A DNA stretch of 64,000 bases, from the NCBI RefSeq assembly GCF_035582795.1, contig NC_134367.1, positions 116,088,062 through 116,152,061 of the forward strand, in the 5' to 3' direction. Shown one piece after another: positions 47,327 through 57,295 of this stretch. A program made the position numbers and the translations under genes. The DNA is from Mycteria americana (Eukaryota > Chordata > Aves > Ciconiiformes > Ciconiidae). The notes beneath the pieces were generated by a model. The model ran no database searches and had not been told where the DNA came from. It was given only the letters and a program-made list of their open reading frames with translations. Position 1 is the stretch's first letter. Each line of letters begins with the position of its first letter.

Positions 47327-47340
47327 GACAGGAAATGTGC
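46732..47340 (-). other. CUL7: CUL7 first coding exon
   Basis: The first coding exon begins 14 nt before the ATG at 47326, after a standard acceptor (TCTTTGCAG). The protein starts MVNERHNGN and continues [28 protein letters not shown], then [20 protein letters not shown] and [23 protein letters not shown]9 starts MVGERHAGD and CUL7 starts MVGELRYRE, so the start is well placed and the text is CUL9-like. The next exon (44016-44170) continues [20 protein letters not shown], again as in CUL9. Confidence 0.9.
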
Positions 47341-48082
47341 CTGCAAAGACAGAGGGGAAGCAGGAGCTGGGGAAAGGTGGCTGAGGCACGGGCTTTGCTA
47401 TGGCTAGAAATCTACGATCCTGTGGGTCACAGTGCTTGTAACGTGGAGGCGTAACAGATAAAATGTGCTATTGTACTGATTGTACTCAAGGTCAGTGCTG
47501 TAAGCTCGTAACACAACAAGACTACTGAAGTATGAGATATGGCTCGCTTTTTCCTTGGAAAACAGCATATACGCAGCAAGAAAATAACAGGGCAGGACAC
47601 AGTGATCTTTGGACTGTTAAACGGGCTGTGGGCATGGCAGGAACACAGACAGCAGTACCCAAGGAAGACAGCTTTTCCCAGGAAGCTCACAAATATGCTG
47701 TAAAACCTGGCCGTGTGCTGACAGAGCTCCCCAAGCCAGGGGGAGCATGCATGCTGGCCCCGAGTGCCAGCGCAAGCCTGTGCTGGAGGGCTCCGTTGCA
47801 CACGACCCAGCCGGCACTGGAAACACAGTCCAGGAACAGGCCTGTGCCCTGGCCACCCCGGTTCCCGGGACATGCACCTAAAGGCGGGCGGCACAGCACC
47901 ACAATTACCGGGGAGTGGGCTTGCATGGGCAGGTCCCGCTGGCGGCTGGAATAAAGCTCCTTCTAAGAGTGAGCCAAGCGAGAGCTCCCAGGGCACCGAG
48001 AAGCGCCTGGCCCCGCCCGGTCTGGCCTGGCCTGGCTGCCACAGCCCCTCCCCGGCCTCGCCGGCGGGCCGGGCTACCTTAC

Positions 48083-48420
48083 CTCGGGGCTCCGGTACCG
48101 AGGCCTCCCGCAGGGCTCCCCAAAAAGGAAAGGCCCGGGACCGCCCCAGGATAGCTCCCCTCGAGGCGCTTGCCACGCCAGCCCAGGCCCGCCCCGTCCC
48201 GTCCCCAGCCCGCCGCCCTCCACCGCAGGGCCGGGCTGGGCCGCGCCGCGTTACCTCCAACACCGCTCCCACGCCGCTTCCGGGTAGGCGAGCACGCATG
48301 CGTAGCAGCCCGCCCGGACGGAAGCCGCGCAGGGCCAAGCTTCACCCGCCAGCGGCCCGGCCCCCGCTGGCTGCGCCGGGGCAGGCGGTACCGGAGGACC
48401 CGGGACGGCGTGGAGCTGGG
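48083..48420 (-). promoter_or_regulatory. CUL7: CUL7 CpG-rich promoter and non-coding first exon(s)
   Basis: The region from about 47990 to 48480 is CpG-dense and lies upstream of the CUL7 start. On the minus strand two good splice donors occur: GGAG|GTAACG (exon end 48255) and CGAG|GTAAGG (exon end 48083). Either could join the acceptor at 47341 to form a spliced 5'UTR. The transcription start is not visible directly. Confidence 0.5.
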
Positions 48421-48950
48421 GCAGTTCAGGACCGGCGAGCGGCGGGGGCCGAACGGCGCTGGCGGCACGCGGAGGACAGGGTGCTTTATAGGGCACGGAG
48501 GTGGCGCAGCACGGCACTTGGGGGGCAGTGAGGAACGGGGGCAGCAGCAGCCGGCGGCAGAAGTTGGGGCTGGGGAGCAGCCAGGGCACTACCGGGTCTG
48601 GGAGGTCTGTGCTCGCCAGCTGCACAGCAGGTCGCCGTGGCTGGCAGCCACCTTACTGCCTTACCGCACGGCTGCCCGCTTGCCTTCACTGCCCCACAAG
48701 CTGAGAGTGGAGAAGAGCCCAGCTGTCCCGCAGTCAGGCTTGGCACGATTGTGCAGAGCTCTCTTTGACCCTGCTGAAACCCCCTCCCACCCCAAGCTCA
48801 AGCCAAGGCAGCCCACAGCCCCGCACTCAGCTCTCCGGGCAGCCTGACTCCTGCCAGGGGCTGAAGACAGCCGAACATGTCCCGTGGAGAAAGCACGCTC
48901 TGAGGCCCCACACAGAAAAGGCAGCAGTAACGCGACAGCATCGAGAACAC

Positions 48951-48956
48951 TTTATT
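48951..48956 (-). terminator. MRPL2: MRPL2 polyadenylation signal
   Basis: TTTATT on the plus strand is AATAAA on the minus strand, 12 nt after the MRPL2 stop. The 3'UTR is therefore only about 30-40 nt, which is typical for mitoribosomal protein genes. Confidence 0.8.
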
Positions 48957-48967
48957 GGCCCCCAGCA

Positions 48968-50577
48968 TCACTCCTGTGCTGTGAGCCGTGGCAGGTTGAC
49001 GTAGCTCTTCATGGGTGGGAGAGGCTTGATCTTGCGCCCGGCCCAGCCACCCTTGCGATGCCACAAGCCTGTGTGCGGGCGCTTGCCCAGCCAGCGGTTC
49101 CTGCCTGCCTTCCCGATCACCCGCTTGTTGTGGTCGACGTTGGACACACGGCCCACCGTGGCCACACAGGTCTCCAGCACCTAGGCAACAGAGAAGAGCT
49201 GCAGGCCTCCCTGGGGACGCATGGCTGCATCCCCAAGGTTAGGTCAGGGACAGCATGGCTCCTCTACCTGCATATGCCTCTTGGAGGGCAGCTGCACGAT
49301 GGCCGTCCCATTCACTTTCCTCAGCAGCACCCCACAAGTCCCTGCAGCAGGCAAGAGGAGAGGAGGCAGCTGCCCCAAGCAGCAGGACAAAGTATCCCAC
49401 CCTGCGGCGAGCACATCCCCATGCTGGGAACTCCCCAAAGCCCCCGCCACTGCCCTTTGTGCAGCATTTCTCCCTGAAGACAGGACCTCAAGGCATCACC
49501 AGGATGCCCCTGCCACTCTGGAGGGCTGTTTCGCACCCTGACACGGGGAGAAGAGAGGACAGCAACTCCCTGTCACTGGCCACCCAGAGCAGTGCACCCC
49601 TGCTCTCCTCCCCATCTGTGCTAAGCCAAACTGGGCTACAAACAGTGGCTCCCCTGCCCAGAGACGCACCAGCTGCCCGGATGTACTGCGCTCCCTTCCC
49701 AGGGTGGCTCTCCAGGTTGCAGATCAGCGTGCCGACAGGCAGAGCCCCCAGCGGGTAGGCGTCCCCTTCATTGGCCAACACTGGAAGACAGAAGCTGAGG
49801 AGTTGGGCAAGGAGCAGCCGACGAGCCCCTGGCAGAGCCGCCCCCGGCCCTGGCGTGCACCTGCCATCCTGCCAATGTGAGAGGAGTTCTTGATGATGTC
49901 CCCCGGCTGCATGTTCTCCGTGGCAATGATCCAGCGCTTACGGTTGCCGCCGGCCACCAGGGCGATGTCAGCCGACCTGCACGGGGAACCCACGGTGGAT
50001 GGGGGGTGGGTCACCACAGGCGCAACCGCCCGGACCCGGGGCCGAGCCCGCGCCCCGCACTCGCCTGCAAGGGTCGTATCGGACGTCGATGACCTTCTCG
50101 GTGAAGGGCTCTGGCGGGGCCCCCTCCTCGTAGCGCAGCCGCTGGAAGTCGATCATGCGGTACCGCCGCTTGTGTCCCCCGCCGATCCCCCGCACGCGGA
50201 TGCGGCCTGCGGGACAGGGGAGCGGCTGCAGGCGGGCCGCCGCCGCCCCCGAGCGCCTGCTGCGGGGCCCGGCCCGCCCCCGGCCACCGGCCCGCCCCCG
50301 GCCACCGGCCCGCCCGCCCACCTGTGTGGTCGCGGCCGCCCGTCTTCTTCATGCCCACGGGCCGCACCGTGTACTTGACCCGGCACTTCCACAGGGGGTC
50401 GGTGGTGCAGCGCGGCGCCGAGCCGCCCAGCCCGCGGCAGGCAGCCGCCAGCGCGCCCCCCGGCAGGCAGGGCGGGGGGCCGGGCGGCGGGGCGCGGGGC
50501 AGGGTGGGCAGCCGGGCGCGGCGCGGCGCGGCCGACAGCAGGAGCGACCCGAAGGCGCGGCACAGCGCCGCCGCCAT
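48968..50577 (-). CDS. MRPL2: mitochondrial ribosomal protein uL2m (MRPL2)
   Basis: This large-subunit protein of the mitoribosome lies near the peptidyl-transferase centre. Exons: 50577-50322 (ATG 50577-50575), 50206-50065, 49976-49861, 49780-49670, 49341-49268, 49180-48968 (stop included). They total 912 nt and 303 residues; human is 305. The first about 55 residues ([20 protein letters not shown]) are Arg/Ala-rich and lack acids, as expected for a mitochondrial presequence. Conserved L2 signatures follow: [104 protein letters not shown] and [12 protein letters not shown]. Phases agree at every junction. One intron uses a GC donor. The gene is divergent from KLC4 and head-to-tail with CUL7. 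Confidence 0.97.
49977..50064 (-). other. MRPL2: GC-AG intron of MRPL2
   Basis: The exon ending ...CCTTGCAG is followed by GCGAGT and not by GT. Joining CAG|GC...AG restores YDPCRSAD in frame. The nearest GT (after AGGCGA) would put the next exon into an immediate stop. GC-AG introns are spliced by the normal U2 machinery when, as here, the flanking bases (CAG|GCgAGT) match well. Confidence 0.85.
50269..50320. repeat. short tandem repeat in MRPL2 intron 1
   Basis: GGCCCGCCCCCGGCCACC is repeated about two and a half times just downstream (minus strand) of the first MRPL2 donor. It is intronic and CpG-rich and part of the promoter CpG island. Confidence 0.6.
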
Positions 50578-50874
50578 TGCCGCCACCGCGCCTGCGCCAA
50601 GGCGGGGGGGGGGGGGGAGGGGGGGCTCCGCCGGAAGCGGCGCGCGGGGGCGGGGCGGGGCCGCACCGCTGGAGGCCGGCGGGGCCGCCGCGAGGTGGCG
50701 CGCGCCTGCCGGCGGGGCCGCGGCGGCGGCGGCCATGTTGGATTTAAAGGAGCTGCGCCGCTGAGGGGGCGGGTGGTGTTGAGCTCTGTTCCCGCCCCGC
50801 CGGGACTGCGGCTGCGAGTGGGACGGCGACGGCGACAGCGCCGCAGACGGCCATCGAGACCTCGCACCGAGCAG
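50578..50874. promoter_or_regulatory. bidirectional CpG-island promoter of MRPL2 and KLC4, with KLC4 exon 1
   Basis: The island spans about 49980-51650 and separates the MRPL2 ATG (50577) from the KLC4 first exon. It has no TATA box and contains GGGGCGGGGC Sp1-type boxes (near 50650 and 50765) and a 14-base G-run (50604-50617). The KLC4 non-coding exon 1 probably begins near 50730 and ends at the donor GAGCAG|GTTGGG (50874). The exact start site is inferred. Confidence 0.65.
50735..50764 (+). other. candidate upstream ORF in the KLC4 5' leader
   Basis: ATG in good context (GCGGCCATG) opens nine codons (MLDLKELRR) and TGA. If transcription starts upstream of 50735 it would precede the KLC4 coding start, which lies in the next exon. 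It could lower KLC4 translation; this is inference. Confidence 0.4.
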
Positions 50875-53800
50875 GTTGGGCGGGCGGGGTTGCCGGGTGG
50901 GGTTGCGACGCCCGTGGTTCGGTCGTTTCCCCGGCCTCTGCGGGCAGGCGGCGCGGCCGGTCTCCCTGCCCTGGGGGCCTGCCGGCCCACCCACCCACTG
51001 ACCGGTCGGCCGGCCGCCGCCGCGCGGGGCCCGTGGGAGGGTGGCCGCCCGCCTCGGCGCGGGTCTGGGCAGCCCCCGCAGGGCCGCGGGGGTCGCGGCC
51101 CGGCCCGGCAGACGGCAGGGGGAGGGGGCGCGCGGGGCCCAGGCGGCGCTGGCTGGAGCTGTGCGGCCTCCCGGGGGCGGCGGCCCACCGCGAGCAGCGG
51201 GAGCGGAGCGGGGCCTCCGCGGGGGAGCCTCTGTCGCGGGGCCGGGCCCGGGGTTGGGGTCGGGGCCGGCGTGGCTCGGGAGCCGTAGCGTGCCCTGGCT
51301 GCCGGGGCAGTGGTGGCGAGGGGCAGCGCCCGGCCCGGGACCATCGCGCCCGGAGCCGGCGGGCCGCGGTGACGCTGCCTGTCAGGACCCGGTCCCGCCC
51401 GCCGGCGAGGTCGGCGGTAAAGGGCGCTGGTTCTGCGGACTTTCGAGCCGGCGGGGTGGCCCCGCGGCCGGCGGGACCCAGCCCCTTCTGGCACCAGGGC
51501 GAGCCGCTGGTTCGGGGGGCCCCGCCGGCGCCTGCCCTCCTCAGGCAGCACCGGGTCCCCGGGCTCCAAGCCTCCCTGTGGGCAGGGCCAGCTGCTTTGC
51601 TGCCTGCGCTCTTGCCCGCCCCGCAGGGACGGCCGGCAGCCCCCGTGGGAGGCGAGTGTTTATGACAACGGTGGGACAGCCTGAAGTCCCAGTCATGGCT
51701 GTTTCCAGGGTGCTGTGGGCACAGACTGCGGGAATCACTGCTCTATAATTAGGCTGTGTCTTCGCTGCCAGGAATGGCTTTCTGTGTAAGATAAATAATA
51801 CATGTTTGCACTCCTGCTATGTAACTTGCATGAATTTTTTTTTAACCGTGCTGTAGCCGTGTGTATCCCCTAGCCAGCCGGGTTTGCCCTCCAGAACTAG
51901 GAAGGGAGAACAGTAAGATGCTTTAGTGAAGAAGTGCGTGTTGTCAGATGAGACAAGAGAGAGCCTTTGTGTCAATATGGCTGGGCTCACTCCTGGAACA
52001 CCTGAAGCTCTTCCGCCCCTGGGGGAACCTGTGGGCAGGGACAGGAATCCCGATGAAGCGCCTGGCAGATGTAGGTAGCTGGGGAACAGCATGCCTCCAG
52101 AGGCTTATGAAACGCTGTAGAGGGCACTGTGAAGGTTGCGTGATACCGTGGATGGGATGGTTGTAGCAACAATCCACTGGCTACGTTGGATGCTGTGATG
52201 CTGTGGCATTTGTCCTCTCTCTGCGTAAAGCATCTAGAGATCAAGCAAACGCTTCTAGGCGGTGCCTGGCCCAGCTCTGCACTGCGCAGTGCTGACACAG
52301 TAGGACTCCCAGCGATCTTGTCCTGTACCTGGCTGTTTCTGCGGGCACAGCAATAGCGATTGCACAGCTGGAGGGTTCTCTGCAGCTCCGCCTGGGCTTT
52401 AGGAGCTGGGATGGGGTCAGCAGTGGGGACACAGGTGAGGGTGATACCAAACAGGTTGTAAAACCTTTTGCCGTAAGATTGAGTGTAGGATGAAGCGGAT
52501 CTAGCTGGGTGTAGGGCAGGGCTGGCTGACTTTGGCCATCTAAGCAGGAGCCTTGGGCAGCGTGTGGCAGCAGCATTGGGGCTCTGCTCTGCTCCTTGGT
52601 GTTCCTGTTGGTCCCCGAGGAGCGAGCCTCGGGCTTGGTGCCCGTGGTGCTTTCTGCGCTCTCAGGAGAGCATCTGACCGTCCTGTTTCTGGAGACTGGC
52701 TGCATCTCCTCCCCTCCCCCTGCTGCAGTGTGGTTGGCTGCCGAGCGCCTGGTGCCTGCGCTTCTGCTAGAACCGGAGGGCAGCGCGGCAGACGCCGTGG
52801 GAGCCGTGTGTCGCCGCAGCCTGCGCTTCTCCACGGCGCTGGGGCCTCCAGGAGTGCCAACGCTGGACAAGCCGCTGCAGGCAGCCAGGTACCGCTCCTC
52901 TGCGGTGCGGGGTGGGGGAGGATTCCCATGCGGTGACTGAGATGGGCAGGGTGCCCAGCCATCCTGTAACAAAGGACCGCTTTGAAGTGCAATTTCGGGC
53001 AGAGCTGATGAAAACTTTTCTCCTTGGGAAGCTTACAGTTAGCCAGGTGGGCACAGAATTTCTCTGTGGTAACACTGAGGAGGGATGAAGGGGTTTCTCT
53101 GGCTTGCTTGTCCCAAGGATATGCAGCGGGCGTGCCTCCTGCTGCCAGACAAAGCCGGAGAAATGATGATGGAGGCAGGTCCTAGCATACAGCAATGGCT
53201 CTCAAACTTTCAGAGCCTTGTTTCTCCCCAAACCTTCCTCCCATTAATAAACTGCTTACTAAGCTGTTCCGAAGTGGAGGTGCACCCTACCAAGGCGTGG
53301 GGCGGGGGGGTGGGGGGGCAATTGCTGGTAAGCTTCTGGAAGGGAGGGGATGTGGCTCAGAGGAGGTGTCTGAAGAAGGGCTGGGGGATGGCGTTGCAGC
53401 AGAATGCTCTGGCCAGGCAGCCGGGAGAAATTTGCACAATGGTGGGAGGCAGCGGCACATTACCAGCAACTGCAGGCTTCCCTGTGTCTTGCATAGCTGG
53501 CATTTGGCACTCTCTTGCGGCTCCATGCTAGGGTCTCCTCTAGTGCCCTTGGTCTCCTGTCTCCCATGCCACCTTGGACACATGGAAAGCACAACCACCT
53601 CTGCATGAGGGGAAGGAGGGCGGTGTTCAGCACAGATCAGGTCAAAGATCTGGCCAGCTCAGACACAGTAAATAAACATGGCTGAGCTTTGCTGTAATTG
53701 GCAGAAGGAGCAGGAAGCGCGTGTTTTCTCGTCTGCTGTTTTGGAGGACCGTTCAGTTAGGAACAACAGCATTAACTCCAAATACCAAAATGGCTCTTGG

Positions 53801-54685
53801 GGCACAAAGGACACGTGGCAAAAAATTTTAACCTTGGCAGAGTTGCTGGATAAAGGCTTGGTTCGCTAGGAAAGAGCAACGTAGCTCCTCAAAGAACTCC
53901 AGCTGGTCAGAGGAGCCAGAGGTAAAACAGATCCTTTGCTTATTATGCAGGTAGAGCCTTTTCTCTGTGAATTTGGCTGCCTTGTTACAGTTTACAAGAC
54001 CTATTTGCTTCTGGAAATAATAGCTCAGTCTTGCAGCTTGTGGTCAGCCGGTCTTTGCAGCTGCCCTAGGTACACTGTAGAGGGAGTGTGGGCACTCCAG
54101 AGCCCTTCAGGGTACACAGAGTGGCTCCAGGGCACTTGCTGGTCCCAGCTGCGTCCTGGCCATCTCCCGTACTCCTGAGGCATATCCAGTGCATAGCCCT
54201 CACATTAGATGCCTGCAGAGGCACTGGCTCCTGGGAATTATTCTGCCTGCTTTAATACTACTTCATGCTGATGGGGCAAGGTAATGGCTCTCACTCTGTC
54301 TTTTATAGAGTGAGACTCCCAATCAGATTCTGAAGCTAGGAAGAGATGCTTGTCCTGGCTTTGTTCCAGCTGCTTAGCTCTTGTCTCTACTAGCCTGGAA
54401 ACAGGTTTTAATGGTGTTCCACTGTAGTCCCAGGCACAGCAGATGACGCAGAATGGATTTGGTGAGCTGCTGCAGACATGAGCAAGAATTTAAAAACAAG
54501 GTCTTATCAGCTGATCTGGAGGTGCTAGCATAAGCTTGCTGGTGGGGGTGGTGAAGACTGCTGTTCTGGTTCCAATGGCCTGCTGAAAGGTGCATGTTTC
54601 CCTGGCCAGCTAGGGTTGTAAACAGCATGAACTGCAATAAGGAGCGAAATGGCTTTCTGCTAATGGCACGTGTTGGTGCTGCTTT

Positions 54686-54726
54686 GGGGGGGGGGGGGTG
54701 TTGTTGGTTGGTTGGTTGTTTTTTTA
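54686..54726 (+). repeat. G-run followed by TTGG repeat and T-run
   Basis: About 13 G are followed by TGTTG and TTGGTTGGTTGG, then a T-run. This is a simple repeat in KLC4 intron 1 with quadruplex-forming potential. Confidence 0.7.
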
Positions 54727-55848
54727 ACCCTTGTTGCCTCCAATGTCTGTATTCTTTGATCGCTAATGAATGAAAGGAGTAAGACCTTTTCAGTTTTGAA
54801 AGGAATAAGTGATCTGATACAAAGCCAACCAGACAATCTCCTCTGTCTTCCTCAGAGCACATATGCTTATTGAAATTGGATCATGCTTTGGTAACACAGG
54901 AATTGCTTGCCCTGATCAATCAGAACAAACCCTAGTAGCTTTTGATGTGCTATTTCTAACTGTGGGCTGGAAAGCGGGAGGGGGATGGGAAGCTCCCAGG
55001 TCCTTTCTGTGGTGATGTGAACCTGAGTCACTGTGACCAAGTCCCTGTAAAGCCAGCTTGCCACTGCCTTGCCCTAGGTTTCAGGAAGGTTATGCTATGG
55101 TGCATTTTCTGTTAGAGATTGTAGGTGGTGGTGAGCTGAAGCTTCTGGGACAGAGAGGAGTGTTTAGCACTGAAGGGAAAGAGCATGAAGGGAGCCTCCT
55201 ATCTCCTTGCAGAAGAGCCCTTCAACTTGAGCTGCAAATCTAGTTCCTTAGTCCTACTTAAAAGCCCTTGGGGCTCTTGCAGCCTGCTGGTTAGCACAGA
55301 CTTTCCCGGCCCAGGCCTTCCGGTATCTAGAAAAACCCCTGGAGCTTCACACTCAGCTAGAGCTGGCATGTGTCAGCTGCTGCTGAAAGAAGCAATGCTG
55401 GCCTTGATCCCTGTCCAGGGGATAGGCAGGGCTGGGCTGTTTCCAACAGCACAGTCAACTTGTACTGAATTACACATGACTCTAAAGCTTGGGGAAGCTG
55501 GTTGGTGAAGCCTTTCTGGGCTTGGAGATTGGCTTTAAAGCCATGCGAGGGGGTGCCTAGATGCCAAGGAGAATCCTGTTTTTTGGGCATGGGAGAATGT
55601 GGGTGAGACAGCTCCTTGCCTCCACTCCCTGCTCTGCTGCTGGAGGTGGATTGCATTGCCTCTTTTGCTCTGGGACAGAGGGACCCTGTCCCCATGGGAC
55701 CCTGCTGGAAGGAGGCATGGGCTGCATTCCCTTCCTCTGGGCCTAGGGTCAGTGTCTAGTGCTGTGGTGCCTGGCCTCTTTCTCCTGAAGTGTTCAGCAA
55801 AGGCAAATGTAATAAGGAGTTTATCTAAGGAATTCAGATGAGGACTTC

Positions 55849-55887
55849 TTTTTTTCTTTTCTTTTTTTTTTGGTTTTTTTTTTTTCT
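55849..55887 (+). repeat. T-rich low-complexity run
   Basis: Successive runs of T are separated by single C or GG. They could be the tail of an old antisense retrosequence, but no element body could be recognised beside them. Confidence 0.6.
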
Positions 55888-57278
55888 CCCACATGAGGAT
55901 GGTTAAGCCATGGGACAGGGGTGTGAAGAGCTTGTGGGATCTCCGTTTTGGGAGATAGTCAACCCTTGACTAGACACCGATACCTGATCCGATACCTGCT
56001 TTGAGTGAGGGGATGGACCAGAGACCTCTAGGCATCCCTTCCAAGCAATACACAGCCAGACTCTCTTATTAGGGAGGAATTTGCAACACAACATTCTCTC
56101 TATGGTACTTGAAGTAATCTGTGTGTTGGTTTGACTCTCTAGACTGTGCAAGAAAGGTCCAGGCTGGAGGCTGGTGTTGGGGAAGAACTTTGGGCAGAAG
56201 ATGAGGCTCTAGGTGCCCCCTCTTTTGGCAGTAGGGTGGAGAAACTCATGAGCCAGAGACAAATGGTGGTAGAGGACCTCATACGCATCAGAGTTTGAGT
56301 GACATCTTTTGGCTTTGGGATAGCACCTCAGAGATATGCTGGGTATGAAATCCCAGGGTGCTGACCCTGACTGATCTCCTCTTTGTGTTCTTAGTGGCTC
56401 TAAGGAAGCGTGAGATGTAGCAGGCATTTCTGGCAGTGGTAGCAAGCATCACGGAGTACCATTCCTGCTCTGTGCCTCCCATGAACCTCAGCAGGCACAT
56501 ATCCCAGGATGGAGCCATATACTGCAATTATTCCACCAGTTCTTACTTTTAGGAATCCAGTATTTGCCCTCTAATTTCTGGCTGTTATTCATGCTGCAGT
56601 TCTTAATGTTACCCTGAAGCTGACTGCACACCCATCTGTCTCTTCATTTGCAAAACATCCTTCTCTTGCCTTTGTTTCTAAAGCCTTAACATGTGTGTGC
56701 AGCTGCTCTTAGCTGTGAAGTTCTTGGGCACCATACAGAGCTGATGATATTTCTTGTTTTACCCATATTGGAGTGGCTCTGGAAATGCTGACTGTTGGAT
56801 GTGTAGCTCAGCAGCACCAGTTTGTACCTTTTCTGTGGCTCTGTTGCAGGTGGCCTGGGGTGGTGACCCTGAGCACAGTGGCTCTTCTGGCAGTGGTGTG
56901 GCAGTGTGCAAGTTTCCTAGCAGTGTCACTATGTCCTAGCTGTGCAGTGGAAGCCTTGGAGGCTCTGTGCAGCTGACTGTAGTCTCCTACAGTCTCTGCT
57001 TTCTGACACTATGGTATCAAAATAAGGAGAAAACTTGTGCTCATGACACAGCCTTTGTGATGGTTGCAACCTTGGCACTCTGTTTGCTTTTTACTGCTTT
57101 TATTTTATTTTTCATCATCCAAGGTATTCGGTCTAGGTTTTGTTGCAGTATCCCTTAGGAGTGGAGACTCAGCTGTATATTGGCAATCTCACTTCTGGCT
57201 TCGTTGGAGGTCAACCAGTCTTTCCAGAGACCCTTTATTCTGTTGTTTAACAGTAATGAGCTGGCAGAGGTCCAAAGG

Positions 57279-57295
57279 AGAAAAAAAAAAAAAAA
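57279..57295 (+). repeat. A-run
   Basis: An uninterrupted run of about 17 A lies in KLC4 intron 1. No retrosequence body was recognised upstream. Confidence 0.6.

Noticed and set aside
50349-51569. Long open frames (406 aa minus, 377 aa plus) over the MRPL2-KLC4 promoter
   Set aside because: They are runs of Pro, Arg, Gly and Ala in a CpG island, present on both strands, with no recognisable domain. High GC removes stop codons.
52596-52940. 114-aa open frame in KLC4 intron 1 as a separate gene
   Set aside because: No recognisable domain, no clear promoter or poly(A) context, and a low-complexity Ala/Leu/Val composition.
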